A stretch of 64,000 bases of DNA. Origin: Halorubrum depositum. Lineage in GTDB: Archaea > Halobacteriota > Halobacteria > Halobacteriales > Haloferacaceae. Under the pieces are notes generated by a model. It saw only the letters and a program-made list of their open reading frames with translations. It had not been told where the DNA came from and ran no database searches. The stretch is from NCBI RefSeq assembly GCF_007671725.1, contig NZ_VCNM01000002.1, positions 930,001-994,000 on the forward strand, read 5' to 3'. Shown piece after piece: positions 26,271-35,943 of the stretch; the first letter of the stretch is position 1, and each line of letters starts with the position of its first letter. Made by a program: the position numbers and the translations under genes.

Positions 26271-27434
26271 ATGAGCGAAGATTTCTACGACGTCCTCGGC
26301 GTGTCGCGGGACGCCAGCGAGGAGGAGATCAAGAAGGCGTACCGCAAGCAGGCCGCCGAACACCACCCGGACGTCAGCGACGACGACGACGCCGAGGAGC
26401 GGTTCAAGAAGATCCAGAAGGCCAAGGAGGTGCTCACCGACGAGGAGAAGCGCCGCCAGTACGACCAGCTCGGCCACGACCGCTTCACCGAGGCCGACAA
26501 GCGCGGCGCGACGGGCGGCGGCCCCGGCGGCGCCGGCGGGCCTTTCGGCGGCGCCGGCGGTGCGGGAGGAGCCGGCGGCTTCGAGGACATCTTCAACCAG
26601 TTCTTCGGCGGGGGCGGGGGCCGCGGCGGCCGCGGCGGCCGCGACGATCGCCCGCGGCAGGGCCAAGACCTCCGGACGGGACTCACGATCGACCTCGAGG
26701 AGGCGTTCGAGGGCGCCACGAAGGAGGTCACGCTCACCCGACCCACGGCGTGTAGCACCTGCGACGGCGCGGGGCACCCGCCGGACGCCGACGTGGAGAC
26801 CTGTCCGCAGTGTAACGGGCGCGGGCAGGTCCAGCAGGTCCAGCAGACGCCGCTCGGCCGCGTCCAGCAGACCTCGACGTGCCCGCGCTGCGAGGGCGAG
26901 GGCGAGCTGTACAGCGAGGACTGCGCCGACTGCGGCGGCGACGGCGTCGTCCGCGAGGAGGCGACGCTCTCCGTGGAGATCCCGCCGGGGATCCGCTCCG
27001 GGCAGAGCCTCCGGATGGAGCGCGAGGGCGCCCCCGGCGAGAACGGCGGGCCCAACGGCGACCTGCTGATCGAGGTCGACGTCGACGTGGGCGACCGGTA
27101 CGAGCGCGACGGCGACGACCTCCGCGTCAGCGAGGCGATCTCCTTCCCGCAGGCCGTCTTCGGCGACACGGTCGAGGTCGAGACCGTCGACGGCACCGTG
27201 GAGATGGACGTTCCCGCCGGCACCCAGAGCGGCGAGACGTTCCGGCTCGAGGGGAAGGGGATGCCTCGGCTGCGTCGGCGCGGCCGCGGCGACCTCTACG
27301 TGCAGGTCGGCGTCGTGATCCCGGACTCGCTCAACGAGGAGCAGCGCGAGGCGCTGGAGGCGTTCGCCGAGGCCGGCGGCGAGGACATCGACGTCGGCGG
27401 CGGCTTCTTCGAGCGGCTGAAGAGCTCCTTCTGA
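26271..27434 (+). CDS. dnaJ: Co-chaperone DnaJ (Hsp40, type I)
   Basis: A 387-residue DnaK partner. The J domain has the HPD motif in EHHPDVSDD (about residues 31-39). A Gly-rich linker spans about 82-125. The zinc-finger region has four CxxCxGxG repeats ([32 protein letters not shown]) at about 163-220, followed by two beta-sandwich client-binding domains. It stimulates DnaK ATP hydrolysis. It lies directly downstream of dnaK, possibly also with its own promoter (CCCTTAAC at about 26223-26230). Confidence 0.97.
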   Translation: MSEDFYDVLGVSRDASEEEIKKAYRKQAAEHHPDVSDDDDAEERFKKIQKAKEVLTDEEKRRQYDQLGHDRFTEADKRGATGGGPGGAGGPFGGAGGAGGAGGFEDIFNQFFGGGGGRGGRGGRDDRPRQGQDLRTGLTIDLEEAFEGATKEVTLTRPTACSTCDGAGHPPDADVETCPQCNGRGQVQQVQQTPLGRVQQTSTCPRCEGEGELYSEDCADCGGDGVVREEATLSVEIPPGIRSGQSLRMEREGAPGENGGPNGDLLIEVDVDVGDRYERDGDDLRVSEAISFPQAVFGDTVEVETVDGTVEMDVPAGTQSGETFRLEGKGMPRLRRRGRGDLYVQVGVVIPDSLNEEQREALEAFAEAGGEDIDVGGGFFERLKSSF

Positions 27435-27481
27435 CCGCTCTCGTCCCGTAGTTTTTCCAACACGCGCCACGTACTGCGGAT

Positions 27482-27802
27482 ATGGGCTACGACACCACCG
27501 CCTACGACGACGTCGAACCGCGCGCGCCGGGGATGTACTTCCTCCGCGACGCGCTCGACTGCGAGAAGCTCGGCGTGACCGTCGTGGAGGCCGACGACGG
27601 CTGGGAGGGGATGGAACACGACCACGCCGACGCCGACCACGAGGAGGTGTACGTGCTGCTCCACGGCGCGGCGACGCTGACGGTCGACGGCGAGCCCGTC
27701 GAGCTCGGCCCCGGCGACGCGGTCCGGGTCGACGCCGACTCCACGCGCGACCTCGCCTTCTCCGCCGACGGCTCGCGGATGGTCGTCGCCGGCGCGCCCT
27801 GA
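27482..27802 (+). CDS. Small cupin-domain protein
   Basis: A 106-residue single-domain cupin. Its metal-binding residues lie in EHDHADADHEEVYVLLHG (about residues 42-59), with the second motif ELGPGDAVRVDADSTR after the turn. Such proteins can be isomerases, dioxygenases or sensors; no specific role can be given. A TTTTT stretch about 27 bases upstream of the ATG suggests a leaderless transcript. The 3' end of the gene forms the first unit of a 17-base tandem repeat. Confidence 0.8.
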   Translation: MGYDTTAYDDVEPRAPGMYFLRDALDCEKLGVTVVEADDGWEGMEHDHADADHEEVYVLLHGAATLTVDGEPVELGPGDAVRVDADSTRDLAFSADGSRMVVAGAP

Positions 27803-27833
27803 CGCGGGGCGCGCCCTGACACGAGGCGCGCCC
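27791..27833 (+). repeat. 17-base tandem repeat over the cupin stop codon
   Basis: Units start at 27791, 27808 and 27825 (GGCGCGCCCTGACGCGG, GGCGCGCCCTGACACGA, then GGCGCGCCC). The first unit contains the stop codon TGA of the cupin gene, so the array is a local duplication of the gene's end. Confidence 0.6.
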
Positions 27834-27909
27834 CCGGCCTCCCACGGGATCGGCGCGCCCGACCGCGCCACTCCTCGTTTTTAAGTCTCGGCCGCTCCGA
27901 GCCCCGGAT

Positions 27910-28653
27910 ATGGATGTGGTCGGGGACCTCCTCGCGCGGGATCGACGGAGCCGGGACGTCGCGCTCGTCACGCCCGACGGGCGCGAGCGCACGTACCGCG
28001 ACCTGATCACCAACGCGTACAAGGCGGCGAACGTGCTCCGCTACCTCGGCGCGCGCGAGGGGTCGACCGTCGCCGTCGAGCCGGCGCCGGGGCTCCACAC
28101 GACGCTCGCCTTCCTCGGCGCCGCCGGACTCGGCGCGCCGGTCCGGTTCGACCCCGCGGCGGGGATCGTGCGCGGCGACCGCGTCGTCCTCGTCGACGTC
28201 GCCGACGAGTCGACGACCGAGCCGGCGCCCGGTACCAGCCTCGCCGCCTTCGGCGGCCCGCCGGAGCGACCGGAGACGACCCACTGGGAGCAGGAGCTGT
28301 GGAGCGAGAACCCGGGAATGCCCCCGAGCGGAGTCGGCCCGGACGATCCCGTCCTCCGCGGAGCGAACGGCGACGAGCCGGACGAGGCCGGCGACGTCTC
28401 CCACCGCGCGCTCCTCGACGCCGCCGGGTCGGTCGTCGACGAACTGAGGCTCGAACAGGGCGACAGGGCCGTTCTCCGCGGCGACCTCGCGGACTCCCGG
28501 GCGCTGGCCGCGGGCGTCGTCGCGCCGCTCGCGGCGGGCGCGACGTCGGTCCTCGCGGGCGAGGCGACGGACGACGGTGAACCGACCGTGACCGTCGAGC
28601 GGGAGGACGGCGACTCGCCTCGGGTGACGCTCCCGACGGTCGGCGATCGCTAG
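27910..28653 (+). CDS. Truncated AMP-binding-like protein
   Basis: A 247-residue protein whose first 90 residues resemble the N-terminus of adenylate-forming enzymes such as acyl-CoA synthetases (DVALVTPDGRERTYRDLITNAYKAANVLRYLG). The rest is short and acidic, and the phosphate-binding SSGTTGxPK signature of the family is missing, as is the C-terminal lid domain. It is either a decayed synthetase or a haloarchaeal stand-alone domain with another role. A TTTTTAAG box 28 bases upstream of the ATG suggests that it is still transcribed. Confidence 0.6.
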   Translation: MDVVGDLLARDRRSRDVALVTPDGRERTYRDLITNAYKAANVLRYLGAREGSTVAVEPAPGLHTTLAFLGAAGLGAPVRFDPAAGIVRGDRVVLVDVADESTTEPAPGTSLAAFGGPPERPETTHWEQELWSENPGMPPSGVGPDDPVLRGANGDEPDEAGDVSHRALLDAAGSVVDELRLEQGDRAVLRGDLADSRALAAGVVAPLAAGATSVLAGEATDDGEPTVTVEREDGDSPRVTLPTVGDR

Positions 28654-28684
28654 GACGAAGCGGGCGAGAACGGCGGCGATCGCC

Positions 28685-30025
28685 TCAGTCGTCGGCCGGG
28701 TTCAACGGCGCCGACCGGTCCCGCTCGTGGAGGAGACACGCCGACTCGTGACCGGCCCCGTGGTCGGTCCGCTCCGGAACGGTCTCCTCGCAGGGCGTGG
28801 TGACGCGCTCGGAGAGCGTCGCGGCCGCGCCCTCGGGGTCGCCGTCGAGCGCCTCGTCGAGCGCCGCGTCGAGCAGCGACTCCATCTCGGCGGCGGGTAC
28901 CGCCTCCTCGACGTCGAACTCTCGGCGGATCTGGCCTTTCACGGCCTCGGGCGTCGCCTCGGCGTCGCTCCCGGTCCGGAAGTTCTCGCGGATCTGCTCG
29001 ACGTCGACGCTGCCGGCGGCGAGCGCGTCCCGGAGGTTCAGGAGTCCCCGCCAGCTCGACTGGTCGAGGTCGACGTCATCCGGCTGGATCACCTTGTGGC
29101 ATCGGGTGTGGAACCGACAGCCGGAGGGCGGGTCCTCCGGACTCGGCACGGTCCCCGTCAGTTCGATGCCCTTCGCGGTCGAGCGCGGGTCCGGCGTCGG
29201 GATCGCCGAGAGCAACGCCTCCGTGTACGGGTGCTGCGGGTCGGCGAACACCCGGTCCGTCGGTCCGATCTCGACGATCTCGCCGAGGTACATGACCGCC
29301 ACCCGGTCGCATATCTCACGGATGACGGACATGTCGTGGCTGATGAACAGAAGCGAGAGGTCGAACTCCGCCTGGAGGTCGGCGATCAGGTCGAGGATCT
29401 CCGCCTGGATCGAGACGTCGAGCGCGGAGACCGGCTCGTCGGCGACGATGAGCTCCGGGTTCAACACCAAGGCGCGGGCCAGCGCGATCCGCTGCTTCTG
29501 GCCGCCGGAGAACTCGTGCGGGTAGCGGTCGTAATCCGCGGGCGAGAGCCCGACCCGCTCGAGCAGGTCCTCCACGATGGCCCGCCGCCGGTGGCGGTCG
29601 GACATCCCGTGGATCTGGAGCATCTCCGCGACCGCGCTCCCGACCGACATCCGCGGGTCGAAGCTGGAGGAGGGGTCCTGGAAGATCATCTGGGCGTCGC
29701 GGCGGAACGCCTTCAGCTCCCGGTCGTCGAAGCGCGTCACGTCGTTCGGGTGCGTGCCGTCGGCGTTCCGGGTCGCGCCGCCTCGCCCGCCGCCGTTGAA
29801 GATCACCTCGCCGCCCGTCGGATCCTCCAGCCGGACGATGGAGGTCGCCGCCGTGGACTTCCCGCAGCCGGACTCGCCGACGAGCCCGAGCGTCTCCCCG
29901 GGCGCGATGTCGAAGCTGATGCCGTCGACGGCGCGAGCGGCGCCGACCCGCCGATTCAACAGGCCCTTCCGGATCGGGTAGTGCTTCTCGAGGTCCCGCA
30001 CGGAGAGGAGCGGCTCCTCAGTCAT
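28685..30025 (-). CDS. Oligopeptide/dipeptide ABC transporter ATP-binding protein (second ATPase)
   Basis: A 446-residue ATPase of a peptide-type importer. Walker A is GESGCGKST (about residues 53-61), the signature is [15 protein letters not shown] and Walker B is [13 protein letters not shown]. The C-terminal oligopeptide-transporter domain starts with CRFHTRC, but about 110 residues separate these two Cys from the next pair (CEET, then HESACLLH); the usual gap is short. The insertion is acidic and helical. It is the last gene of the operon and overlaps the other ATPase gene by eight bases. Confidence 0.88.
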   Translation of the reverse strand: MTEEPLLSVRDLEKHYPIRKGLLNRRVGAARAVDGISFDIAPGETLGLVGESGCGKSTAATSIVRLEDPTGGEVIFNGGGRGGATRNADGTHPNDVTRFDDRELKAFRRDAQMIFQDPSSSFDPRMSVGSAVAEMLQIHGMSDRHRRRAIVEDLLERVGLSPADYDRYPHEFSGGQKQRIALARALVLNPELIVADEPVSALDVSIQAEILDLIADLQAEFDLSLLFISHDMSVIREICDRVAVMYLGEIVEIGPTDRVFADPQHPYTEALLSAIPTPDPRSTAKGIELTGTVPSPEDPPSGCRFHTRCHKVIQPDDVDLDQSSWRGLLNLRDALAAGSVDVEQIRENFRTGSDAEATPEAVKGQIRREFDVEEAVPAAEMESLLDAALDEALDGDPEGAAATLSERVTTPCEETVPERTDHGAGHESACLLHERDRSAPLNPADD

Positions 30026-31058
30026 CGGCGGAGCGCACCCCCTCGTCGTCGGCGCCCGCGTCCGGAATCCCGTCGCGGACGACGGAGTCGTCGCGGCCCG
30101 GACGGTAGTGAACGCAAGAGGCGCGCTGTCCCGGGTTGATCTCGATCTCCTCCGGCTGGTCGCCGGTCACGCAGGCGTCGACCGCGTGCTCGCACCGCGG
30201 GGCGAACCGGCAGCCGTCCGGGGGGTCGAGGGGATCGGGGAGCGTCCCCGGGATCCCGCCCTTCTTTCCGCCGATCTCGGGCAGGCAGTTGAGGAGCCGC
30301 TGGGTGTACGGGTGCGCGGGGCGCTCGAAGACGTCGAGCACGTCGCCCCGCTCCATCACCTTGCCAGCGTACATCACGACGATGCGGTCGGCGATCTCGG
30401 CGACGACGCCGAGGTCGTGGGTGACGAAGAGGACCCCCATGTCGAACTCCGCCTGGAGGTCCTCGAGGAGCCGGAGGATCTGCGCCTGCACCGTCACGTC
30501 CAGCGCCGTCGTCGGCTCGTCGGCGATCAGCAGGTCGGGGTCGCCGACGAGCGCCATCGCGATCATCACGCGCTGCTTCTGCCCGCCGGAGAACTCGTGC
30601 GGGTAGTCGTCGAACCGGGAGCTGGCGTTCGCGATCCCCACCCTGTCCATCAGGTCGATCGCCTTCGCCCGCGCCTCGTCGTCGGAGACGTCGCGGTGGA
30701 TCTGCAGCGCCTCGACGATCTGCCACCCGACCGTGTAACAGTGATTCATCGCCTCCTGCGGGTTCTGGAAGATGTGCGCGATCTCGTAGCCGCGGATCTC
30801 GCGGAGCTCCGGCTCGCTCATCTCCAGGAGGTCGCGGCCCTTGAACCGGACCGACCCCTCGACGCGCCCCGGCGGCTCCTTGACGATCCGCGTCACCGAC
30901 TCCGTCGCCACCGTCTTCCCGGAGCCCGATTCGCCGACGATACAGACGGTCTCGCCCTCGTCGACCGAGAAGTCGATCCCGTCGACCGCCGTGAGTTCGC
31001 CGCTGTCGGTGCTGAACGTCGTCGTGAGGCCTTCGACCTCGAGCAGTGGGGTGGACAT
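30018..31058 (-). CDS. Oligopeptide/dipeptide ABC transporter ATP-binding protein (first ATPase)
   Basis: A 346-residue ATPase of the importer. Walker A is GESGSGKTV (about residues 40-48), the signature [15 protein letters not shown] and Walker [14 protein letters not shown]. The C-terminal domain has the four-Cys pattern [14 protein letters not shown] and RASC, known in some members of the family to hold an iron-sulfur cluster. [15 protein letters not shown] is the normal N-terminus; the frame upstream is the shadow of the permease gene. Its ATG overlaps the stop of the permease gene. Confidence 0.9.
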   Translation of the reverse strand: MSTPLLEVEGLTTTFSTDSGELTAVDGIDFSVDEGETVCIVGESGSGKTVATESVTRIVKEPPGRVEGSVRFKGRDLLEMSEPELREIRGYEIAHIFQNPQEAMNHCYTVGWQIVEALQIHRDVSDDEARAKAIDLMDRVGIANASSRFDDYPHEFSGGQKQRVMIAMALVGDPDLLIADEPTTALDVTVQAQILRLLEDLQAEFDMGVLFVTHDLGVVAEIADRIVVMYAGKVMERGDVLDVFERPAHPYTQRLLNCLPEIGGKKGGIPGTLPDPLDPPDGCRFAPRCEHAVDACVTGDQPEEIEINPGQRASCVHYRPGRDDSVVRDGIPDAGADDEGVRSADD

Positions 31059-32242
31059 TACGCGTTCTCCGCCTCCGCTTCGGGGTTTAAGGCGTCCAGC
31101 AGCGCGTCGCCGATGAAGTTGAACGCCAGGATGGTCAGGAACAGCACGATGCCGGGAGCCAACACGATCCACGGGGCGAACGCCAGGTCGCTCCGCCCGG
31201 CGGAGATCAGCTGTCCCCACGAGGGGACCGCCGAGTCGCCGATCCCGAGGAACGCGAGCTGCGCCTCGGCGAGCAGGAAGCCGGGAATGAGCAGCGTGAG
31301 CTGCGTGATGATGCTGCTCGCCACGTTGGGGACGACGTGTTTCCGGACGACGCGGTACGTGCTCGCGCCGCTGATCCGGGTCGCCTTGATGAACTCCTCC
31401 TCGGAGACGGACAGCGACTTGCTGCGCACGTACCGCGCGGTGCCGCCCCACGCGAACGCCGAGAAGACGAGGATGAACATCCCCAGCCCGGCGCCGTAGA
31501 TGTACAGGATGAGCAGGAACATCAGGAACGTCGGGAACGAGAGGATGATGTCGACGAACCGCATCATCACCTCGTCGACCCAGCCGCCCGCGTACGCGCT
31601 GACGGTGCCGAACGTGATGCCGATCGCCGCGACGATCGTCGTCGTGATGAAGGCGATCTGCATGCTGATCGTCATCCCGTAGACGACCCCGGCGAACACG
31701 TCCTTCCCGCCGCGGGTGGTCCCGAGCGGGTGCTGCCACGTCCCCTGACACCGGCCGTTCGCGACCTCGCCGACGCAGTTCGCGACGTTCGCCGCGTCGA
31801 TCGAGAGGAACACCGGCGGCTGGTGGCCGGTGAGGATGCTCTGTTCCGGCGCGCTGATGAGGAGCGGACCGACGAGCCCGCCGACGAACACGATCCCCAG
31901 CCACCCGAGACTGACGACAGCGGGGCGGTTCCGCCTGAACTCCGTCCAGTAGTACCGCGTCATCCGCGGGTTCTGGTACAGCGGGAGGAGTAGGTAGAAG
32001 ACGAACAGGAACAGCGTGAAGACGAAGGCGTAGTCCAGCGGGTCGAGGTTCCTGCCGAGGCCGATGGCCTGGAACGTCGCCTCGCGCTCGCCGACGAACA
32101 GGTAGTCGTACAGCCAGAGGAGCGCCAGCGGCAGCGTCGCCGCCAGCATGCCGATCGAGTTTATCGACAGGTCGAACCGGCCCGACTGAGAGAGCTCGCT
32201 CCAGTCGACGCGGTCGAACTGCTCCGGTTTCTCGGTTGCCAT
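31058..32242 (-). CDS. Peptide-type ABC transporter permease (DppC/OppC-like)
   Basis: A 394-residue permease. The first 120 residues carry two helices and extra loops, longer than in bacterial OppC. The transport domain from about residue 175 has about five helices and the ATPase-contact EAA-type loop ARYVRSKSLSVSEEEFIKATRISGAS. It forms the membrane channel with the other permease. The stop codon and the next ATG share one base. Confidence 0.88.
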   Translation of the reverse strand: MATEKPEQFDRVDWSELSQSGRFDLSINSIGMLAATLPLALLWLYDYLFVGEREATFQAIGLGRNLDPLDYAFVFTLFLFVFYLLLPLYQNPRMTRYYWTEFRRNRPAVVSLGWLGIVFVGGLVGPLLISAPEQSILTGHQPPVFLSIDAANVANCVGEVANGRCQGTWQHPLGTTRGGKDVFAGVVYGMTISMQIAFITTTIVAAIGITFGTVSAYAGGWVDEVMMRFVDIILSFPTFLMFLLILYIYGAGLGMFILVFSAFAWGGTARYVRSKSLSVSEEEFIKATRISGASTYRVVRKHVVPNVASSIITQLTLLIPGFLLAEAQLAFLGIGDSAVPSWGQLISAGRSDLAFAPWIVLAPGIVLFLTILAFNFIGDALLDALNPEAEAENA

Positions 32243-32249
32243 GTGTGAG

Positions 32250-33224
32250 TTATCTGTCGTCGTAGTTGATCCGCGGGTCGAGCACGGTGAACACCAGGTC
32301 CTCCAGCAGGTTGCCGACGACGGCGACGAACGTGAACACGAGCGTCGACCCCAACACGAGGTTGGTGTCCTGCGAGAGGAGCGCCTCGAAGGTCAGTCTG
32401 CCGAGTCCGGGGATGCCGAAGACGACCTCCACGAGCAGCGACGAGCCGATGAAAAGCGCCAGGAGCTGTCCGACGAGCGTCGTCGACACCGGCACCATCG
32501 TCGGCCGCATCACGTGGTAGGCGTACGCGCGAAGCGGCGAGACGCCCTTCGCCTTCGCCGTCTTCATGAAGTCGGAGTTCTGGAACTCCGCGGACTCGTT
32601 CCGCGAGACCCGCATCGTCGCGCCGATCGAACCCGTCACGAGCACGAACACCGGTAATATCAGCTGTCTGGCGTTCTCCAAGCTGAACACCGGGGCGCTC
32701 GTGTCGTACGAGATGGGGACCGCCTCGAACCAGACCCCGAAGACCAGAAGCAGGATGATCCCGAAGAAGAAGTTCGGGATGGCGTAGCCGAAGAACGCGA
32801 ACCCGGTCGCGACGTGGTCCCGCCAGCTGTACATGTTCGCCGCGGAGTAGACGCCGACGAGCGGCCCGAGGGTTATCGTGAGGACGGTCCACGGGATCGA
32901 GTACTGCGCGGTGTAGTAGAGCGCCTGTCCCATCGCCTCGATCACCGGCTGGCTGCGGCTCTCCGACCAGCCCCAGTCGAGGGTGTAGACGCTCCGGATG
33001 AAGTCCATGTACCGGACGTACAGCGGCTGGTTGAGGCCGCGGAGCTCGCGTTCCCGCTCGACCGCGGCCGCCGGGTCACCGCCCTGCAGCGCGGCCTGCG
33101 TCGCCGCCTCGCGGATCGCCGGGTTGGGCGCGGCCGCGAGCAGGAGGAACGTGATCGTGGTGATGATCAGCGAGACGACGACTGCCCACAGCACGCGCGC
33201 GCCGACGTACTTTCCGAATCCCAT
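32250..33224 (-). CDS. Peptide-type ABC transporter permease (DppB/OppB-like)
   Basis: A 324-residue permease with the typical N-terminal helix (about residues 10-30), a large external loop (about 33-95, with RYMDFIRSVYTLDWGWS) and five more helices. The ATPase-contact loop lies near RVSRNESAEFQNSDFMKTAKAKGVS. It pairs with the OppC-like permease. It is the second gene of the operon after the binding protein. Confidence 0.88.
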   Translation of the reverse strand: MGFGKYVGARVLWAVVVSLIITTITFLLLAAAPNPAIREAATQAALQGGDPAAAVERERELRGLNQPLYVRYMDFIRSVYTLDWGWSESRSQPVIEAMGQALYYTAQYSIPWTVLTITLGPLVGVYSAANMYSWRDHVATGFAFFGYAIPNFFFGIILLLVFGVWFEAVPISYDTSAPVFSLENARQLILPVFVLVTGSIGATMRVSRNESAEFQNSDFMKTAKAKGVSPLRAYAYHVMRPTMVPVSTTLVGQLLALFIGSSLLVEVVFGIPGLGRLTFEALLSQDTNLVLGSTLVFTFVAVVGNLLEDLVFTVLDPRINYDDR

Positions 33225-33257
33225 TATGATAGTCTAGGAGGTGTGGTGGGGGCGGCG

Positions 33258-35210
33258 TTACTGATCGTATCTCCACGCCGGCAGGTTCCACCCGTTCGAG
33301 AAGTTCTCGATCGGGCCCTCGAGCCCCTCGCGGTAGCCGACCGTGCTGTCGGGGAACGCGAGCATGATGTACGGCTGTTCCTCCGCGAGGTTGGCGAACA
33401 GCTCGACGAGCGCGTCCGCCAGCTCCTCCTCGCTCGTCGCCTGCTGCGCGTTGTCGAACAGCTCCTGCGCGTCGAATCCGGGGTAGTAGCCGACCGGGTT
33501 GTAGAACGCGGTCGCCCCGTCGAAGAAGGCGTTGTTGGTGATCGGGTTCCGCGGGTACGTGTTCAGGCCGAACACGATCTCCATGTCCCACTCCTCGTTG
33601 GCCGTGACGTTGCGCGGCCCGGGGTTCGTCGCGCTCGGCGACGTCCACTCGACCTCCTCGCCGTTCACGGTGTCGACGAGCTCGTCGGGGACCTCGGTGA
33701 CCTCTCCCTCCTCGTTGCGCTCAGGCGTCGGGAACTCGGTCGTGGTCCAGTACTCGTTGTTGAACCGGGTGCCGTCGATGGCCTCGACGCTCACGTCGAT
33801 GCCGAGGTTGTTCCCGAGCTCCTGCGCGATGAACTCGCCCATCAGCTGCTCGGTCTCCTGTCCGGCGCTGTGGTAGATGCTGAGCTGGACCTGGTTGCCG
33901 TCCGGGTCGACCATCGTCTCGCCGTCGAAGCCGTAGTCGTACTCCGACTGTTCGAAGGCGTCCTCGGCCAGTCCGCGAGCGAACTCGCTGCCGTAGCGGT
34001 CGCCGACGCCGAACTGCGGGATCTCCTCTTCCGGCGGGTAGAACTCGCTGAAGCGGGGCTGCCAGGTGAAGTGGGTCTCGGCGAAGCCGCGGAACACGCC
34101 GTCTATCAGGCTCTGCTTGTCGATCGCGGCGGCCATCGCCTGCCGGAACGCCGTGTGCCGGAACATGTTGCCCGGCCCCGTCGTCCAGCCGTTGTCCCGC
34201 ATGTTGACCGAGATCTTCTCGTTGTACGGCTGCGGGATCTGGTTGACGTATATCTCGTCGTTGTTGCGGTACTCCTGTACCCGCTCCGGAGGGATGGCCG
34301 CTTGGTCGACCTCGCCGGTCTCCAACGCGCCGAGCCGGGAGGCCTGTTCGCCAAGTACCCGGATCTCCGCGGAGTCGAAGTACGGGGCCTCGTTGAACAC
34401 GTCCGGGAGGTCGTCGGCGTCCCGCAGGTAGTAGTCGTCGTTGCGGCTGTACTGGGTGCCGCCGTCGCGCTGCCACTCGTCGAGCACGTACGGCCCGAGG
34501 TTCCCCGAGAACTGGAGCTCGAGGAGCTCCTCGTCCTGCCGGAGCCCCTCGGTGTCCTCCTCCGCGACGTACGGTTCGAGGAGGGCCTGCGGGATCGGGT
34601 ACAGGAGCGGGTCGTAGCTCTCGGGCCAGAGGAGCGACGGGCTCTCCAGGGTGGCCTGGAACTCGTACTCGCCCGTCTCCTCGACCGTGACGCCTCGCCA
34701 GCTCGTCGTCGCCGCCGAGCTCGCCCAACCGCCCTGGTGGATCTCCTGGATCAGGTAGACGAAGTCGCTCGCGGTCACCTCGCCGTACGGGTCGCTGAAC
34801 CGGAGCCCCTCGCGGACCTCGAACGTCCACACCTCGCCGTCCTCGGTGGACATGTCGTAGAGGAGCGGGACGTACTCGTTCTCCGCGTCGAACGTGTACC
34901 CCTGATCGAGCGCGCGAGCGATCGCGTTGCCGGCGCCGTTCTCGGTGTTGTAGATCGGATTGAGCGTCGTGAACGAGGCCGCCGCGGCCGTCGCGTACGT
35001 CGACGTGTCGGTCCCGCCGTCGTCGCCGTCCGTCCCGTCGCCGCCGTCGGTCCCGTTCCCGGTTCCCCCGTCGCCGCCGTCGCCGCCGTCGCCGCCGTTA
35101 CCCGAGCAGCCGGCGAGCGCGGTCGCGCCGCCGATACCGAGCATGGAGAGCCACTGCCGACGTCCGAGACGCCGACCGTCGTTGTTGCCGTCAGTGTGTC
35201 GCCGTGACAT
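33258..35210 (-). CDS. Extracellular solute-binding protein, family 5 (lipoprotein)
   Basis: A 650-residue substrate-binding protein for the ABC importer. The N-terminus has a twin-arginine-type signal (GRRLGRRQWLSMLG) and a lipobox ending at Cys (ALAGCSGN, about residues 31-38), then a Gly/Asp linker of about 30 residues, so it is exported folded and tethered by lipid. The mature part has family SBP_bac_5 features (VWTFEVREGLRFSDPYGEVTASDFVY). The ligand is probably peptides or another oligomer; a specific one cannot be given. The ATG at 35210 places the signal correctly, not the in-frame one four codons earlier. Confidence 0.9.
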   Translation of the reverse strand: MSRRHTDGNNDGRRLGRRQWLSMLGIGGATALAGCSGNGGDGGDGGDGGTGNGTDGGDGTDGDDGGTDTSTYATAAAASFTTLNPIYNTENGAGNAIARALDQGYTFDAENEYVPLLYDMSTEDGEVWTFEVREGLRFSDPYGEVTASDFVYLIQEIHQGGWASSAATTSWRGVTVEETGEYEFQATLESPSLLWPESYDPLLYPIPQALLEPYVAEEDTEGLRQDEELLELQFSGNLGPYVLDEWQRDGGTQYSRNDDYYLRDADDLPDVFNEAPYFDSAEIRVLGEQASRLGALETGEVDQAAIPPERVQEYRNNDEIYVNQIPQPYNEKISVNMRDNGWTTGPGNMFRHTAFRQAMAAAIDKQSLIDGVFRGFAETHFTWQPRFSEFYPPEEEIPQFGVGDRYGSEFARGLAEDAFEQSEYDYGFDGETMVDPDGNQVQLSIYHSAGQETEQLMGEFIAQELGNNLGIDVSVEAIDGTRFNNEYWTTTEFPTPERNEEGEVTEVPDELVDTVNGEEVEWTSPSATNPGPRNVTANEEWDMEIVFGLNTYPRNPITNNAFFDGATAFYNPVGYYPGFDAQELFDNAQQATSEEELADALVELFANLAEEQPYIMLAFPDSTVGYREGLEGPIENFSNGWNLPAWRYDQ

Positions 35211-35436
35211 ACCAAGAGACAACGAGTGTACCTACTAAAAACTTCAGATGTTCAGACGGAATCGGTGTATATCCGCCAAATTCGACCGTTAAGGGCGGAT
35301 AAACTCACCACAAAATGTCAATTTGTAAACGGACAGGCACATCTTTCGGTCGCGACGGCTCGTTCGGGCGGTACGGGCCGTCCGGTCGGCGACGCGGATC
35401 CCAAAGCCCCTAAGCCGCGCCGGAGAACGGGACGGT

Positions 35437-35934
35437 ATGACCGAGATCCATCCCGACCAGCGCGTCGCGGTGCTCGCGGATTCGCAGAACCTGTATCACT
35501 CCGCACAGAGCTTTTACTCCCGCAACATCGACTACTCGGGCCTGTTGGAGAGCGCCGTCGACGACCGCGCGCTCGTCCGGGCGATCGCGTACGTGATCCG
35601 GGCCGACTCGCCGGAGGAGGAGAGCTTCTTCGAGGCGCTGCGCGACATCGGCTTCGAGACGAAGATCAAGGAGATCAAGACGTTCGCCGACGGCTCGAAG
35701 AAGGCCGACTGGGACCTCGGGATGAGCCTCGACGCCGTCTCGCTCGCGAGCCACGTCGACACCGTCGTGCTCTGTACCGGCGACGGCGACTTCGCCCGGC
35801 TCTGCTCGCACCTCCGCCACGAGGGCGTCCGCGTCGAGGCGATGGGATTCGGCAACTCCGCGGCCGACGAGCTGATCGAGGCGGCCGACGAGTTCGTCGA
35901 CCTCTCGGAGGAAGAGGAGACGTTCCTGCTCTAG
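35437..35934 (+). CDS. NYN-domain (LabA/DUF88-like) protein
   Basis: A 165-residue PIN-like nuclease fold of the NYN family. Conserved acidic residues lie in VAVLADSQNLY (Asp15), KADWDLGMSLDAV (Asp89/91 region) and VLCTGDGDFARL (about 108-119). NYN proteins are candidate ribonucleases acting on structured RNA. It is transcribed alone with a CCCTAAG element about 27 bases upstream. The neighbours give no hint of its substrate. Confidence 0.82.
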   Translation: MTEIHPDQRVAVLADSQNLYHSAQSFYSRNIDYSGLLESAVDDRALVRAIAYVIRADSPEEESFFEALRDIGFETKIKEIKTFADGSKKADWDLGMSLDAVSLASHVDTVVLCTGDGDFARLCSHLRHEGVRVEAMGFGNSAADELIEAADEFVDLSEEEETFLL

Positions 35935-35943
35935 ACGACGGCG

